Part shown: positions 12,801 through 27,800 of the stretch, in pieces
Layout: each line of letters begins with the position of its first letter
Position numbering within the stretch: the stretch's first letter is position 1
From: Lingula anatina
Lineage: Eukaryota; Brachiopoda; Lingulata; Lingulida; Lingulidae
Assembly: GCF_001039355.2 (NCBI RefSeq)
Contig: NW_019775488.1
Coordinates: 55,187 to 119,186 of the forward strand
Direction of reading: 5' to 3'
DNA: 64,000 bases
Made by a program: the position numbers and the translations under genes
The notes under the pieces: generated by a model
Told to the model about the DNA's origin: nothing
The model's database searches: none
What the model saw: only the letters and a program-made list of their open reading frames with translations

Positions 12801-15800
12801 AGTGAAAAATGTACATAAAAACTCATGGAACACTACTTTGACATGGAGCACTACTTTATCATTTTTGTCAAATTTGAGTAATTCATTTTAAAGTTTAAAG
12901 TGGTCACTATCAATGAATAAGACATACATGTACCTTTGTGGATTTATTTTTGGTACACTTAATTATATTTGAAACCTTTGTTTTGTCATGTGCATTGTGT
13001 CTTAGAGACAAAAATTGTCATGTAAACCTATCAAACAAATTAAAAATTATAGAACAGGCGTTGTTTGCCGTGCCACTTGGCTGTATTATATCTACATGTC
13101 TGCTGGTTATGATGTACTTAGTTTGTTGAACAGTCACCTTGTATTTACATAATAGTGGCATAAAGAAAGCAAAGAAAAAAGATATTTGAGGGGATTGACA
13201 ACCAACGCTATGAAGTAGGACACATGATAATAATGACACCTTAAATGTACTCTTACAAACATGTTTTATATACAGACACTTAGAGCGTCTGTATGTATTC
13301 TGATTGGTCTGACTGTCTGCATCGTCACTGACACATGGCATTTGTCCCATAAATACCTGTATTTTTGTTTTACTGAGTTGCATTGTTTGGTAAAGAGACA
13401 GGTTGCTTTCAAAAATCGGCATGATCAGTTTACATTTACAGTATTTATTCTTTTTTTTTTTGTGATTTTTTTTTAATTTTTCACACATTAGCATTTTCAG
13501 TGGCTTTTAAATCCCATGGAACTGAATCACTTGCTAGTTTTTCAATGTCCATGTTACCTGTAGAACATAATGTAAGAGGGTAAGAGTGATTATGCTATTT
13601 TAAAGAATTATGTAACAGTGCATCTGAATTGGCCAAAACATTATTTGGTGCACTTTTTTCTGCGTAATGTCTGAACATATGTCAGCTTTGCTGCCTTGTT
13701 TCCTGTATAGTGTCTGTATATTTGCCAGCTTTGCTGTCTAGTTTTTTAGTCTGTGACATCAATTGATATCGCATTTATATTGTATAAATATTAGGTGAGC
13801 AAATTATTATCATAATTATGATAGCATGACTAAGCATTAATTCTGCAATTGCTTGTAGTTATAATTAGCATCACATATAACCCCTATTTCCTTTGCCTTT
13901 CCAGTGGTGGTGAAGGTTGTGGTGTGGACCTCATTTTCCTGGTGAGGATAGCATTCTCAGTTCTCAACCGACTGCTACTATTACGACCCTTGGACCAACC
14001 TTTGTCGCCTGTAGAACAGGCATTGTTTGCAGTGCCACTTCATAGATCAAAGCGACATCTTGTAGCCATTATAGCCCAGTACATACATCACCGTCATGAC
14101 CCCAGGTTATCTGCTCTGGCCACTATGATGCTGAAGAGGCTGGCAATGGTAAGAACAGACATTTAGTCCTTTTTATGTACAGTGTTTTTATTTGTTTTCT
14201 CTGCTCAAAATGCCAAAAGATACAGGTATTATCTTACTATGTCACTGGAAAATCTGCTTCTACTTTGTACTCATGTCTACGGTCCCGTGTACCTCCAGCC
14301 AAAAATGACCAGCCAGCTTAACCCACTGACATCACAACAACCTAACACAATCGGAATATCTGCAGTCCTCCATTGAACCTGCTTTAATGATTTGAACATG
14401 CTGTCAGTTGTGAATTTATACAAATACACTCTTTATACATATATCTGTTCTGTTACGCATCCACCATTACCTCTGCCCCTCTGGCCTTTCAAGAATATTT
14501 GATACTCAGTCTGACACATAATTATCTATCCTATATCTTAATGTACAATCAATAACAGTATGACCTCTATACCAAGAGATATTATGTGACAGTCACTGGT
14601 ATATACATTTTATTTGGTTTTAGGGATGATTTTCATTAAGATCTAACTCAAGATATTTGAAGAGGGTGCAGGTTAATTTTTTTTCTGCTGTCAAGAAATT
14701 AAAAATATTGAAATAAGTTTTGAAAATTGATTTAATTTGTGTTGTGTATCTTCAATGAACATTGAAATGATAATAATAATATCTACCAGGTATCACCCAT
14801 GTCACTGCTGGCTTGTCTTGGGCAAGATGCTGAAGCAATCAGGGATGCCTATTTGACAAGGTTGCAAGGGCAGACAGAGGTGAGCTTGATATGATCGTCT
14901 CGTACAAGGTAGATCCAGAAATTGGGAATAATTAATGAAAAATGCTTGTTAAGATTGGATCTTGGATTTAGATAGTAAATATGCATTTACATTTAACAAT
15001 TTGACTAAGTATTGAGTGTATGGACAAAGAAGATGTGAACAGATCAAAGGATAATTAATTTGCTTAGTGCATTTCCTTCGTGAAGCCAAGATGTGAGCTC
15101 CCATACAGGTAGGACATATATTAGGGTTATTGCTGAATTTTTGTGTCATTAAACCAGGTTGATGCAGACCAGGGCTCTATAACTTGATAGCATCACAAAT
15201 TGCAACCATATGCAAACATTGCAATCAATTGCTATTTGGTCAGATCATTAGTTTCTCGATGTCGGGCTATTAATAATGTTTTAACGATATTTAAATCACA
15301 TTTGACAAGCCCTATGCTATTTACATTTTCTGAATGTTATAATAAATGTTAATCTATTCTCTATTGTTAGAGAAGGTTCATTGTTTTGATCTGGGATAAA
15401 CACATTGTGGATATCGAATTAGCACAATGCTGTTTCTGGCAGTTTCCTTAGCGTATTATTGACCTTGTTGACTGACAAATGTTTCTCTGATGAAACGGAA
15501 ACTTCTAGACAAAATTTGAAATTTCTTTTTGTGTGAAGTTGAACATTTAATGTTTTTTATAAATTGCATATGTATGTACCTTATATTCTGTATATTTATA
15601 TTTAATTTTGAAGATGCACTTTGTGTTACTTTCAGGATCCTTGGTTAAAAGTGGTCATACTGGAGCTGTTAGCTGTCAGCGTTGAAACACAGCCTGGGTT
15701 AATTGAGATGTTCCTGAAAATGAGGTCAACAAACCAAGAAGACACATCTGGAAATGGAGAGCTTGCTGTGAGTGCTGGCACATTGGTGGAAAGATTTTGC

Positions 15801-18800
15801 ATCTGGTGTAGATGTGAAACTCACATTTATTTAAATTCCATGTGGTCTGAATTGTGTCACCTGTTCTTGTTGTTATCACAGGGCTTCCAATATTAACTTG
15901 TTCCTAATTTTTTAACAAACAGTTTTACTTACGGAGAAATCTGATGATGGTCTGTTATAGGTTTGAATACCAAATTTAAATCCTATGTGTAACACCAGGT
16001 AACTTTTAAATTGATATAACTGGGACTGCTGTGTAATTGAAAATATCTTGTGGAAAGTCACTTACAGTACTAGTGCTTAAGATTGTATACATTTTTTCCC
16101 TTTTTAATTTACTGAAAAAATCCCTAAATGGCAAACTATTCATCATTGTTAGAATTTAATTGTAACTGCTTCCACCTTCAAGCTTGCATACAGAGCACTG
16201 TGTTCTGTGTCAAAAACCAACTACGTTCTTCTGTTTCATGTTTGAATGTTTTTAAGTATTAATAAGATTGCTTTCCTCATCCATATCATTTTATCTTTCT
16301 ATTGCAGACTGAAGCAAATAGCCTTAGCTGTCTTAAAGTAGTGTTAGAGTTGATCCAAGAAAGCAAACAGGTCAGTAGTCCATGAGCCAAAGGCNTTGAT
16401 TTGAACATGCTGTCAGTTGTGAATTTATACAAATACACTCTTTATACATATATCTGTTCTGTTACGCATCCACCATTACCTCTGCCCCTCTGGCCTTTCA
16501 AGAATATTTGATACTCAGTCTGACACATAATTATCTATCCTATAGCTTAATGTACAATCAATAACAGTATGACCTCTATACCAAGAGATATTATGTGACA
16601 GTCACTGGTATATACATTTTATTTGGTTTTAGGGATGATTTTCATCAAGATCTAACTTAAGACTAGATATTTGAAGAGGGTGCAGGTTAATTTTTTTTCT
16701 GCTGTCAAGAAATTAAAAATATTGAAATAAGTTTTGAAAATTGATTTAATTTGTGTTGTGTATCTTCAATGAACATTGAAATGATAATAATAATATCTAC
16801 CAGGTATCACCCATGTCACTGCTGGCTTGTCTTGGGCAAGACGCTGAAGCAATCAGGGATGCCTATTTGACCAGGTTGCAAGGGCAGACAGAGGTGAGCT
16901 TGATATGATCGTCTCGTGCAAGGTACATCCATAAATTGGGAATAATTAATGAAAAATGCTTGTTAAGATTGGATCTTGGATTTAGATAGTAAATATGCAT
17001 TTACATTTAACAATTTGACTAAGTATTGAGTGTATGGACAAAGAAGATGTGAACAGATCAAAGGATAATTAATTTGCTTAGTGCATTTCCTTCGTGAAGC
17101 CAAGATGTGAGCTCCTATACAGGTAGGACATATATTAGGGTTATTGCTGAATTTTTGTGTCATTAAACCAGGTTGATGCAGACCAGGGCTCTATAACTTA
17201 ATAGCATCACAGATTGCAACCATATGCAAACATTGCAATCAATTGCTATTTGGTCAGATCATTAGTTTCTCGATGTCGGGCTATTAATAATGTTTTAACG
17301 ATATTTGAATCACATTTGACAAGCCCTATGCTATTTACATTTTCTGAATTTTATAATAAATGTTAATCTATTCTCTATTGTTAGAGAAGGTTCATTGTTT
17401 TGATCTGGGACTGTATGGAGCATAAACACATTGTGGATATCGAATTAGCACAATGCTGTTTCTGGAAGTTTCCTTAGCGTATTATTGACCTTGTTGACTG
17501 ACAAATGTTTCTCTGATGAAACGGAAACTTCTAGACAAAATTTGAAATTCCTTTTTGTGTGAAGTTGAACATTTAATGTTTTTTATACATTGCATATGTA
17601 TGTACCTTATATTCTGTATATTTATATTTAATTTTGAAGATGCACTTTGTGTTACTTTCAGGATCCTTGGTTAAAAGTGGTCATACTGGAGCTGTTAGCT
17701 GTCAGCGTTGAAACACAGCCTGGGTTAATTGAGATGTTCCTGAAAATGAGGTCAACAAACCAAGAAGACACATCTGGAAATGGAGAGCTTGCTGTGAGTG
17801 CTGGCACATTGGTGGAAAGATTTTGCATCTGGTGTAGATGTGAAACTCACATTTATTTAAATTCCATGTGGTCTGAATTGTGTCACCTGTTCTTGTTGTT
17901 ATCACAGGGCTTCCAATATTAACTTGTTCCTAATTTTTTAACAAACAGTTTTACTTACAGAGAAATCTGATGATGGTCTGTTATAGGTTTGAATACCAAA
18001 TTTAAATCCTATGTGTAACACCAGGTAACTTTTAAATTGATATAACTTGGACTGCTGTGCAATTGAAAATATCTTGTGGAAAGTCACTTACAGTACTAGT
18101 GCTTAAGGTTGTATACATTTTTTCCCTTTTTAATTTACTGAAAAATCGCTAAACGGCAAACTATTCATCATTGTTAGAATTTAATTGTAACTGCTTCCAC
18201 CTTCAAGCTTGCATACAGAGCACTGTGTTCTGTGTCAAAAACCAACTACGTTCTTCTGTTTCATGTTTGAATGTTTTTGTTTTAAGGATTAATAAGATTG
18301 CTTTCCTCATCCATATCATTTTATCTTTCTATTGCAGACTGAAGCAAATAGCCTTAGCTGTCTTAAAGTAGTGTTAGAGTTGATCCAAGAAAGCAAACAG
18401 GTCAGTATTTTTTTTATGTACAGACACAGATGTGTCTGTACATATAGCCATCGTCTGCGTCTGTCGTCGCCGTCNTCTAACATACAGCTTCAATAGGCAA
18501 TTTAACAGTTTTTTGTGAAAATTTAATTTTTCACTTATTTGCATCTTTATTTTCTGTTTTTTTGTCTGTACATTTGACAGATTTGCTGCCTTGTTTAAAA
18601 TAATGATCTTGTCAAGATGTACAAAAAGTATACACCAAGACTAATAGATGTTCAAAATTTGTATATTTTTTCACTGCCCAAGAATTGATGTACTGTACAG
18701 TCCAGTAATCCAAGTCTAGGTATTTTTCTGTAATGTGAAAGATATGGAGAAATGGTATTGTGGGATATATATATTATACATTAACAAATATGTGCTATGT

Positions 18801-21800
18801 TCCAGGGCACATATCATTGCCTTCCTAGTTTACTACGGGCTGCTACTGACTTCATCTATGCACTGTGGAAGGGCCAGAGGGACATGGCAATGCAGGCACT
18901 CAGAAAAAGGTTTCTTTACAAGCGTAGTCAGGGGGCACTCCATGTACACCATCACCCCATTTCGCCAAGGAAAAATTATTTAAATTATTATAATAAAGCA
19001 GTTCAGATTGAAAATGTACCAATGTGCCATGTTTTGAATCTAGGGCCTGTACTTGAACAAACCTTTTATCAGTAACTCCCATCTATGCATAATGAAAAAG
19101 AAATTTATAGAGATCCTGACATCTTTTCTCTTAAGTCAGTTGTACATGTATGTTATGTGCAGTTTTTTTAATTGACTGTTAGCATGACAGTTGATGTCTT
19201 TGTCCTGAATTGGTGCATTTATTTTTTGCATATTCTGACATGGGTATACATGTAATTTGAAATGAGACGTGGGAGTGTGCTTGGTGCTTTATCAATCCTG
19301 TCCTATTTTCAGTCCTTTGTTCTGGGGCAGTCTTTGTGCACCAGTTTTGAGAGATATTCCAGTACAGCAGGAGGAGGTGAGGCTATCTCTAACAGTAAAT
19401 ATATGTATTGGAAGGTTTTAAATTCCATTTTATTGGCTCTTACAAAGTAGTACATGTGTTATTCTGTGTAAAATTGTCTTGTTTTATTACTTTCTGAACC
19501 AGAACTAAACAGCAGCATGATACTTGTTTAATCTATTGTAGTTTATGTTATATGCTTTGGCAGTAGTGTACTGGCATTTTGACTATTTTTTTCCATAGTC
19601 GTCCTGGTCAGATGAGATGAAGACGGTAGCAAATGTGCTGAGGGTCATTGCCATGGAACTATATACTGTGCATAAGTAATACTTTTCCCCAATGTTTTAC
19701 AAAGATAACTAAGTTCATTACAATGTGATAAATTTTAAGTGTGTTAACTCTAGCTGAAAATATATTACCATGGATGCCTAAATGTTTTCGTTATTCAATT
19801 TGGGATACTGTGTTGACATCTTCATGGAAAAGTAAAAAATACATTGATATATTTTTTCCCCCTCATGAGGAAAGATTGGATTGTCACATTATTTCTCAAA
19901 ATTCAAAATCTTTCAACATTTATTTCCAACAATATAAAAAATGTGTATAGTAAAAGTTGTGAATTAATTTCATATGATTAATTTACATTCTTTTATAACT
20001 TTCCTATAGCACAAAAATAGAAAAGGATCTCCAAATCCAGCTGGATGTTTTTTCAAAGAATAAGAGACTCCTTCGCTGGTCTGAGGTAACTTTCCACTGC
20101 TGTGTGTGTGCATGCGTGCATGGGTGTTCTTTTTCTTAATACATGTAGTTTTACAAGTCGAACACATAAACCCCAAGCCTAAATCAGCATGAAAATCACT
20201 TGTGTATAATACGGGTTGTTGTAATTCAGAGAAATATTCAATCAGCTATGTTATGTTTTAAAACTTTCCTTCAGTTGACAGCTTAGTTTTAAAATTGTTT
20301 ACTTCCAATTTTTCTGAATCTGAATAGAGGCTATTCACCTACTTAGCCTCATTCCCTGATGAAGATGCTTTTGACAGACATTGAAATATCGGAGGTAAAC
20401 AATTTCAGTATAAGCTATTGATTGAAGAATATTTACTTTATTTTTTGTTGTTACGATATTATCATATTATGTTCGTGGACTCTATTTAGCTTCAGTTGAA
20501 GTTTGGTCCTTTTTCTAATGAGGTCATGAATATCAGTGGTTTTGAGGGTAAAAGTGTTATTTTTATGATTTTTTTCTTTTATCTGAGCTTGTGTCAGAAA
20601 AATGTCAATGGCTAATGGTTGCTGTTCATGCATACTTCTTACAATCATGGCGTTTAGACTTTATCACTAATAATGTTACGTTTTCTCTAGCCCTTAGTAA
20701 ACAAAACTGCTGCTTTATAAGCTACACCTTATGTTAGTTTGTGTTACCAAGCAGAAGTGATGCAAATGTTGTATTGGGAAAATGGTCTTCATTCTTATTT
20801 ATACAGACCAAATCTAAACAATGAAAAACATTCAATCTAAGTGGGATACATGTGTAGTATTTTCCTTTTGATGTGTTGAACAACATGTAGCTAGATAGTG
20901 GTAAATATACCCAGGAGGCACCTCTTTATTATATCACATTTTATTACTATTATTATAATTATTACAGTATTTATTGCATTTATAACAGTATATAAGAAGA
21001 CTACTTAGAAAGCCCTGCAGGCATAGCCTAGAAGATATGTCAGATGACCCCATCATACAGCTGCTGACTGCATGGAACATGGTGCTGGGGGTGGCAGGCA
21101 GTTATAAGGTATGTAGTATGGGGCCCATGTGGTACCCCATCATAAAGCTGCTGACTGCATGGAACATGGTGCTGGGGGTGGCAGGCAGTAATAAGGTACA
21201 TGGCCCACTTGGTATCCCTTCTTGATTAAAGAATAAATTCTTTGCCAATCACAATCCTATATTCGAGTTCTGCTGAAAACTAGTATTCAAATAAAAAAGC
21301 ATTTTTGTTATATTAATTTAACCATGCAACTTAGCATTGTTTCAATCTGTGTCAAATAATAATATGTAAACTTAAGATGCCCATTTGTATTTTACATAAA
21401 TAAAGTTTTTGAATCTAATACTGGACTTTCAGTCTAGTTCAGTTTGTCCTTGTTTAATCTTCCTTCTGGACTTTTCATTTTGCCCAGCTTGTATTATGTT
21501 TCATCAATCTTAAGCTGTGAAAACAGGCCTTATTCACAGATTAGGTGTTTACTAACACTACCTGCAGATCTAACACCCATGTTAACCACATAACCCACAA
21601 GTTAACCAGCAGTATCAGAACGTATGAATGTTAGTGCTAGGTATTGCTTTGTTGGTGCTAAATAATTGTATGGTATGTTGATTATTTCGACATGGGTTTG
21701 TGCTTAATATGGGTTACTGCTAAAAGATCTGCGGGTAGTGCTAGTAAACACCTTATTCGTTTATAAGACCTGGATAAGATTAGATTGGTTTTAGTTTTTC

Positions 21801-24800
21801 AGGATCTGAATGAGTAGCACTTCCAAATAATTTAATGATCCAATAATTGCACTTAGAGAGGATCCTTCGTGAACTTTAGTTATGCAGTGTCTGTGCATAC
21901 ATATAGCCTGCACTGGACTGACTGGTGTCATTTACATTGTAGATCAAATTAAATTGATCATAGCAAAGAACAGAATTAACATGACCAAATTTATTCTCTA
22001 GCATTAGTAACCTCATCAATCTCATTTCAGAGAGAAGTTTTGGGTTTAACAGTTGAAGCAAAGTCTACCATACTCAGTGATCTACTGACAGAACTACAGG
22101 CACAGGTAGGGGTTCTTTAAAAAAAAAGAAAAGGTGAATCTCCCTCCTACATGTACCCCTTTCAATTATACTGATATACATGTACAAAAGCTGCAGGCTA
22201 ACTGAGCACAATGGTAAGCACACATCTCACAGCCCTATTCACTGATGATTTCTGATTGTAATGCTAACTGCTAATTAAAGCACAGTTTACATCTGCAGCT
22301 ATTGACAAAAATCTATCCCTTTGCTGAAATAAACTGAAGGAACTTTACAACTTGCCAAAATCTACTTACCATCCTTTGTATGTTTGCACCTCGGGCCAGA
22401 GACAGGGGGGATTCGGGGGTTCGAAAGAACCACCCTTTTTGTTAGGAAAAGGTCCATTCTGGGTAAAATTTGATCTAGGTACACAAAGGTTCCATTGTAA
22501 AAGGTCCACTTTTCAGAAAAAGAATTACCCTTTTGAAATTGCTGGTGACAGGCCTGCAATTGTATTAAAGGGATAATAACTCTTCGTATGATATCTATAT
22601 TTCACAATAAAAACATTGTGAACAACTCATAGAAATATAACATATTCTGTTTTACCTCAAAAACGGCAGTTATAGCTATTATTCAGATATCTGAGCTTGT
22701 CTTCAGATCACGTGACCTCCATTGATGGCTGTACTCAGTTATAATCTCTTAAGAGATTTTAACAAAAAACCAAACTGTTTAGAAAAAAACCAGGGACTAA
22801 CTTTGAATGTAAAAATGGATTCATTAACCATTGGTAAGTATGGAAAAATTGTTGTTTACTCCAGGAAAATTCATTTTTTGGCCAAAACGAAGAGTTATTA
22901 TCCCTTTAAGCCTGTATGCCAACTCCTTCAGCAGAGATTTGAAGAGAGGCCCCACACATTCTAGATTTCTTGCTTTAGCTGTGTACGTCAGATGGCATGA
23001 ATGATTAGGTCGAACAATTGGCCTGTGTTCAGTTATAAATGTGCATTATTTTATTTCTTTTTCAGCTTGCAGATGTTACAGACACCCACCAGGTGAAGGT
23101 GTGTTCAATTTTGTCTGCCACTTCCATGACTCTGCTCCACACTTGGGCTGGGTAAGAACCATGCATTCAGAGCCTCTACCATTTTTATGTACAGACACAA
23201 ATGTAGCCTACACCAGCATCTGTCATGGCTGCTGCTGTGCACTTTCAGAGATAACAGGATAAGTGGAAAACAGTTTGAACTTTTGTGTTCAAACTTACTG
23301 AACTGATGAATATTAATAAAATACAAAGTTGGAAAATAAGCTTGATAGGACAATTTTTTTCAGATTTTTTTCCCAGCATATTTGTTAATACATGCAATAC
23401 AGAGACCACATTTCATGGAAAACCATTCGTCTGATTGTCTTCAAATACATAGGACTGATGATGAATATGACATAGATACAGTTTCCAACTTGTTACTATC
23501 ACAAGCATTGCAACCAAACTATTAAATAGTTCTCTCAGCCAGCCGGGAAAGTCATTTATATCAGTAAATGATAATAAACTTTGTCATTCAGTGATATTCC
23601 TCAATGATATTCCAGTATCCTAAAGCCATGGTCAGATAGAGTGTAAACTTTGTCATTCAATGATATTCCAGTATCTTAAAGCCATGGACAGATAGAGTAT
23701 ATCAACTTGAGGTTGCTCTGAGGCTTTCTTGTGCCAGTAGTGAGGTCTTACTGCCATCTATACAGCTAGGTCTGCTTGGAGCCCTGACTCTGGCCACACA
23801 GCAAATAAAATTAACAGCAAAGCAAGGTAAGTCAAGCAGCACTTTTCATTTTAATTACTTGTTTATAGTTTTCACTTAATTATTTAATTTTCACTTTATA
23901 CTGTCACTGAGTTTTACCTCTGTGACATAAGGCTAGTAACCTCCTATGGCCTTTCTATTTTATATGATTTCTTTAGTGCTTCAAACCCTTGAAAGTTCAC
24001 GCATTCAAGGATTTTAAAGTAATCTGTTAATGTTCCATAATTCATTGTTGCTATTGTAAGTTACATGAATAAGCAGGCCACTACCTCCATTTTTCTTTTT
24101 TCTTCTTTCCTGATATGTTTACCATGTACTATACTGTTCCATACAGATGTGTTGAGCCTGAAGAGTCTGTGTCCAGTTGTGTGCACACTGCTACAGAAAG
24201 TGACCTACCAACTTCCACCTGCAAGGAAAGCAAATGTTTGCAGTAAAGATGTGGAGTTGCTCCTCAAGGTATAACATATATGTATACACTGCAGAAACCT
24301 TGCACGTGTACAAGAAAAAAGACTTGTAAAGAAGGTCCATGTAATTATCCTCTAAGTACCAGTATACAGCTAAAATAGGTAGCCCCTTACAGTCGACTGT
24401 AGCTACACTGTTATGTTGAGAATCCCAACTGTTCACTATATAGGGCAGTTCTCTAGTTTCTTAGATTATCCACCTGACTGAACATGTCTGTTGTTTCCAC
24501 AAGAGGCTGCAGGCATCACTTTTGCATCTCAGTTAGTAGGACAGATCAATGGAAAATCCATTTGTCCAGATGTAGCTTGTTTGAAACTTTAGTACATATT
24601 CAGTAACTCCAAGCATTGCTTCTAATTAGGCCTCCATTGTTTGCTGTCCTTCCCCTTCTGTTGTGTTTGTGTTCCTCCCCCTTCTATTGTCCAGAAAGGG
24701 GGCGGATGGTGAAGCTATAAGATGAGGCCTTGAGAGGCCTAGGCCACAGCTACGTGACTTTCAAAGGAATTCCTATTTTAGCTGTATACCTAACCACCTC

Positions 24801-27800
24801 TTCAGCAAATTGTTTGTTTGTAAACAGCTAAAGCTTTTCACTCTTTTGTTTGCTGTCTGGTATAATTGCACACTTAATCCAGTTTTAAAATTAATGAAAA
24901 TGGCTATATTTGAACTCACTTGTGTTCCCAGATTCTGACAGTATGTGTCACCTTGTTGGATGAGCTTATTCAGAGCATTGAGGACCCGGCAATATGGCTG
25001 CCATCCATTCAAGAGCACACCGTGCTTCCAGTCTTACTTTCTTCTGTACAAACATATATTCAGGTAAGAGTTGAGGGCTTTGATGTATTAATGTGAATTT
25101 TATTTTCTAAAATCTTTAACAAAATCCACCATTTATTGTTGGAAACCTTACCATTTATTTTTCTCAAATTTTGCATAACTGTTCTGCAGCCTAATATTTA
25201 TAGTCTATTTTCCTATATACTTCTGATTTTTTCCCATTTGGTTGATATTTTTAGTTATAAAGGTCATTTTCTCAAAAGAAGTATCATTTCTGGTATTGCA
25301 ACATAAATTATGTTTCAGGTCATTAGTAATGTGTAAACATGAATTGTCACACACACACTGTAGGATAATGGGCCTGAAAGATAGGTCTGAATGTCTACTA
25401 TATTAATGTATTTGTATAAGGTTCACATTTGATTGAGATAATCTGGCTTTGCTGGTATGTGAGAAGATTATTTCGGTATATGCCAATAATAATTTTAGGA
25501 ATCAAGGCAATGTATTCTCATTTATTTTATTATAAGTGAACAGTAGAAGTTACTATTCTTTCAGCAAAGAGTCACTGTATATAGCAAATGCTTACAGTGT
25601 ACTAGTGCAGGGAGGGAAATTGAAGTTTTTCAGCACTGGTCTGCTTGGACCAGTTGACCCTAGAGGTAGTGGTTCCAAGCCACTGGGCACTGGTTTATTT
25701 ATGTAGAATATTAAAGGGATTTGGCAGTTTTAAGTAAATTGTGTTTTTAAAATTTATCAGTCAGATGAAGACATTGAAGTTTGGTTAAAGTGTTTTATTA
25801 CTGAACTCTGTATAATATAAGGACCTTAAATTTTAATGTTTATTTACATTTTTTAAAGTAGATTCCAATTAGTTTCTTCTGAATCAGCTTTCTGTACACT
25901 TCCTCCTCTTCCATCTCATGATATACCCCAATTCTTTCATCAAATTCTAATAGTAATGTTTATTTGTAACTAAATTTCCTTTTTAAATTGTTAAATTCAC
26001 TATATAAGAATAAGTTTGATAAAATTGTTAATTAAAAGTATAAGATGCAATAAAACATTTGGTACCCATTATGAAAATTTTCTGTGGGAATTCCTATAGG
26101 ATTTCTTATGGAAAATTCTGTAGGATTCTATAGGAAATTCTGTAGGATAACATAAAATTTCTTTAAGGTTCCTACAATATTTCCTATTAGTTTCTATGAA
26201 AAAATGCATTTCTTAAAATTTCTTGTGGGATTATTGTACCACCAGCGTTAGCGCTGGCGGTACACATGGTTTCGGTCCCGTCCGGATCGTTCCGCCGGAT
26301 CCGTTGGCTCCGCCGGCTCCGCCGGACGGCTACTGTTACCGCTTCTCCTCCTAGACGGTAAGGGCCCCCGTACCCATCTCATGGATTTAGGTCACCTATA
26401 ATCTCAACTCGTTCCACGTAAAATTTGGGCTTTGTCGGTATTGGGGTCTGGGTGTGGCACTCATTGCAATGCACCCTTGTCTAAAAATGGCAAAATTAAA
26501 TGCTAATTATCTACCCTACGGAAGGAGTTATGGGAAAAATTTCTATAGACGGCTTTCCAAAAGTCATATGTGTAGATTTCAAATATACCCTTGGATTTGA
26601 CCTTTGACCTCTACTTCAAGGTCAAATGGGCCAAAATTTTCAAAAAAATGAAATTTTTTACNTGCCAGATTATGACAGATCTCTCATTTAAAAAATAAAA
26701 AATCCTTTTACGGGAAACAGAACGCTGATAACTGCATAGCCCTTAACTTTACTTAATATGTAAATATGATTTGACCTTTTAAATTATTTATTGTTCTGAC
26801 TTCTATATAATCATTGTGTTGACTTCTGTTCCAGAGCTCTATCTGCTTTGTGTCCCATTCCTGTATATCTTTACTGATCAGACCACAGTTGTTGAAGTAT
26901 TTACTGGAGGTATGTACAGGGATTGGAAATTCACAGATATTGTTCATTTTTTAAACATTTTCTTTCTGATTAAAGCTATTGACATTGAAACAGCTTTGAG
27001 GTTCTTACCATACATGTAGATGTCTTCACATACTTAACCCAGTTTCCGAGCTATTTTTTTATGCAATATTTAATACCATCCTTATTGCTAGCATGTGAAA
27101 TGGAACATTTATTTTACTGGGTCTATTTTAGATGTCTGTAGATTTAACAGCCTTTGTTCCCTCTGTTGCTTCTGCATTTAGACAATAGGTGATGTCTACG
27201 GTAATGTCCAAGAAGGAGACTTGCCAACTCTTCATCGATTACTTAGATTAATGAAGTGTATTTAGTTGTATTCCTGTCATGTATTTTGCTCATATTCAGA
27301 AAAAGCATGGTTCAGAGCCTCCCCAAAAAGTCCTGGCAAGTCAGAGCATGGCTCAGCACCTTCCCTTACAACATCAGACATCTACAGATGAAGTAGAACA
27401 GCCATCAGAACAGTTGGTGCAGGTGCAGGAGAGGTATTTGTTCAGTTTTAGGCAGAACATGATATTCCAGTTGAAATGCACAGACTGATCTGTAAAACAA
27501 TGAGGTCCAGTAGGACTACTATTCCCAAATAATGGTAGTCCTGTGGACTGTTTCACCAGCATTACTATCTTGAGTTTAATATATTTTTGTATACCATTTT
27601 CATCACAAGTGCCTTAAAAATATTAGGAATTTTCAGTTGAATATATCTTGCTAGCTTGTAAGGCTGATTCAACACTGTGAGTGTGAATTTTTCATTTTTC
27701 ACATATTGGCATTTTCAAGGTGTGAATTAAATTTCCCATAGGTTAAGCCCTGTGACAGATAATGTATCTGGTTTCGTAGTTAACTGGAATTTTATCTAAT

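Larger units (their letters stand above)
9360..13450 (+). repeat. Allelic tandem block 1 (assembly artefact) around N 11355
   Basis: 9360-11354 is repeated by 11465-13450 with few differences, the two halves meeting near the N at 11355. Shared content: intron sequence, NUP188 exon 9, the fold-back MITE and the exon 10 microduplicate. Confidence 0.88.

Noticed and set aside
9926-18400. Genuine tandem exon duplication in NUP188 (mutually exclusive exons)
   Set aside because: Copies are near-identical through the introns and meet at single Ns; real exon duplicates would have diverged introns and no assembly gap.
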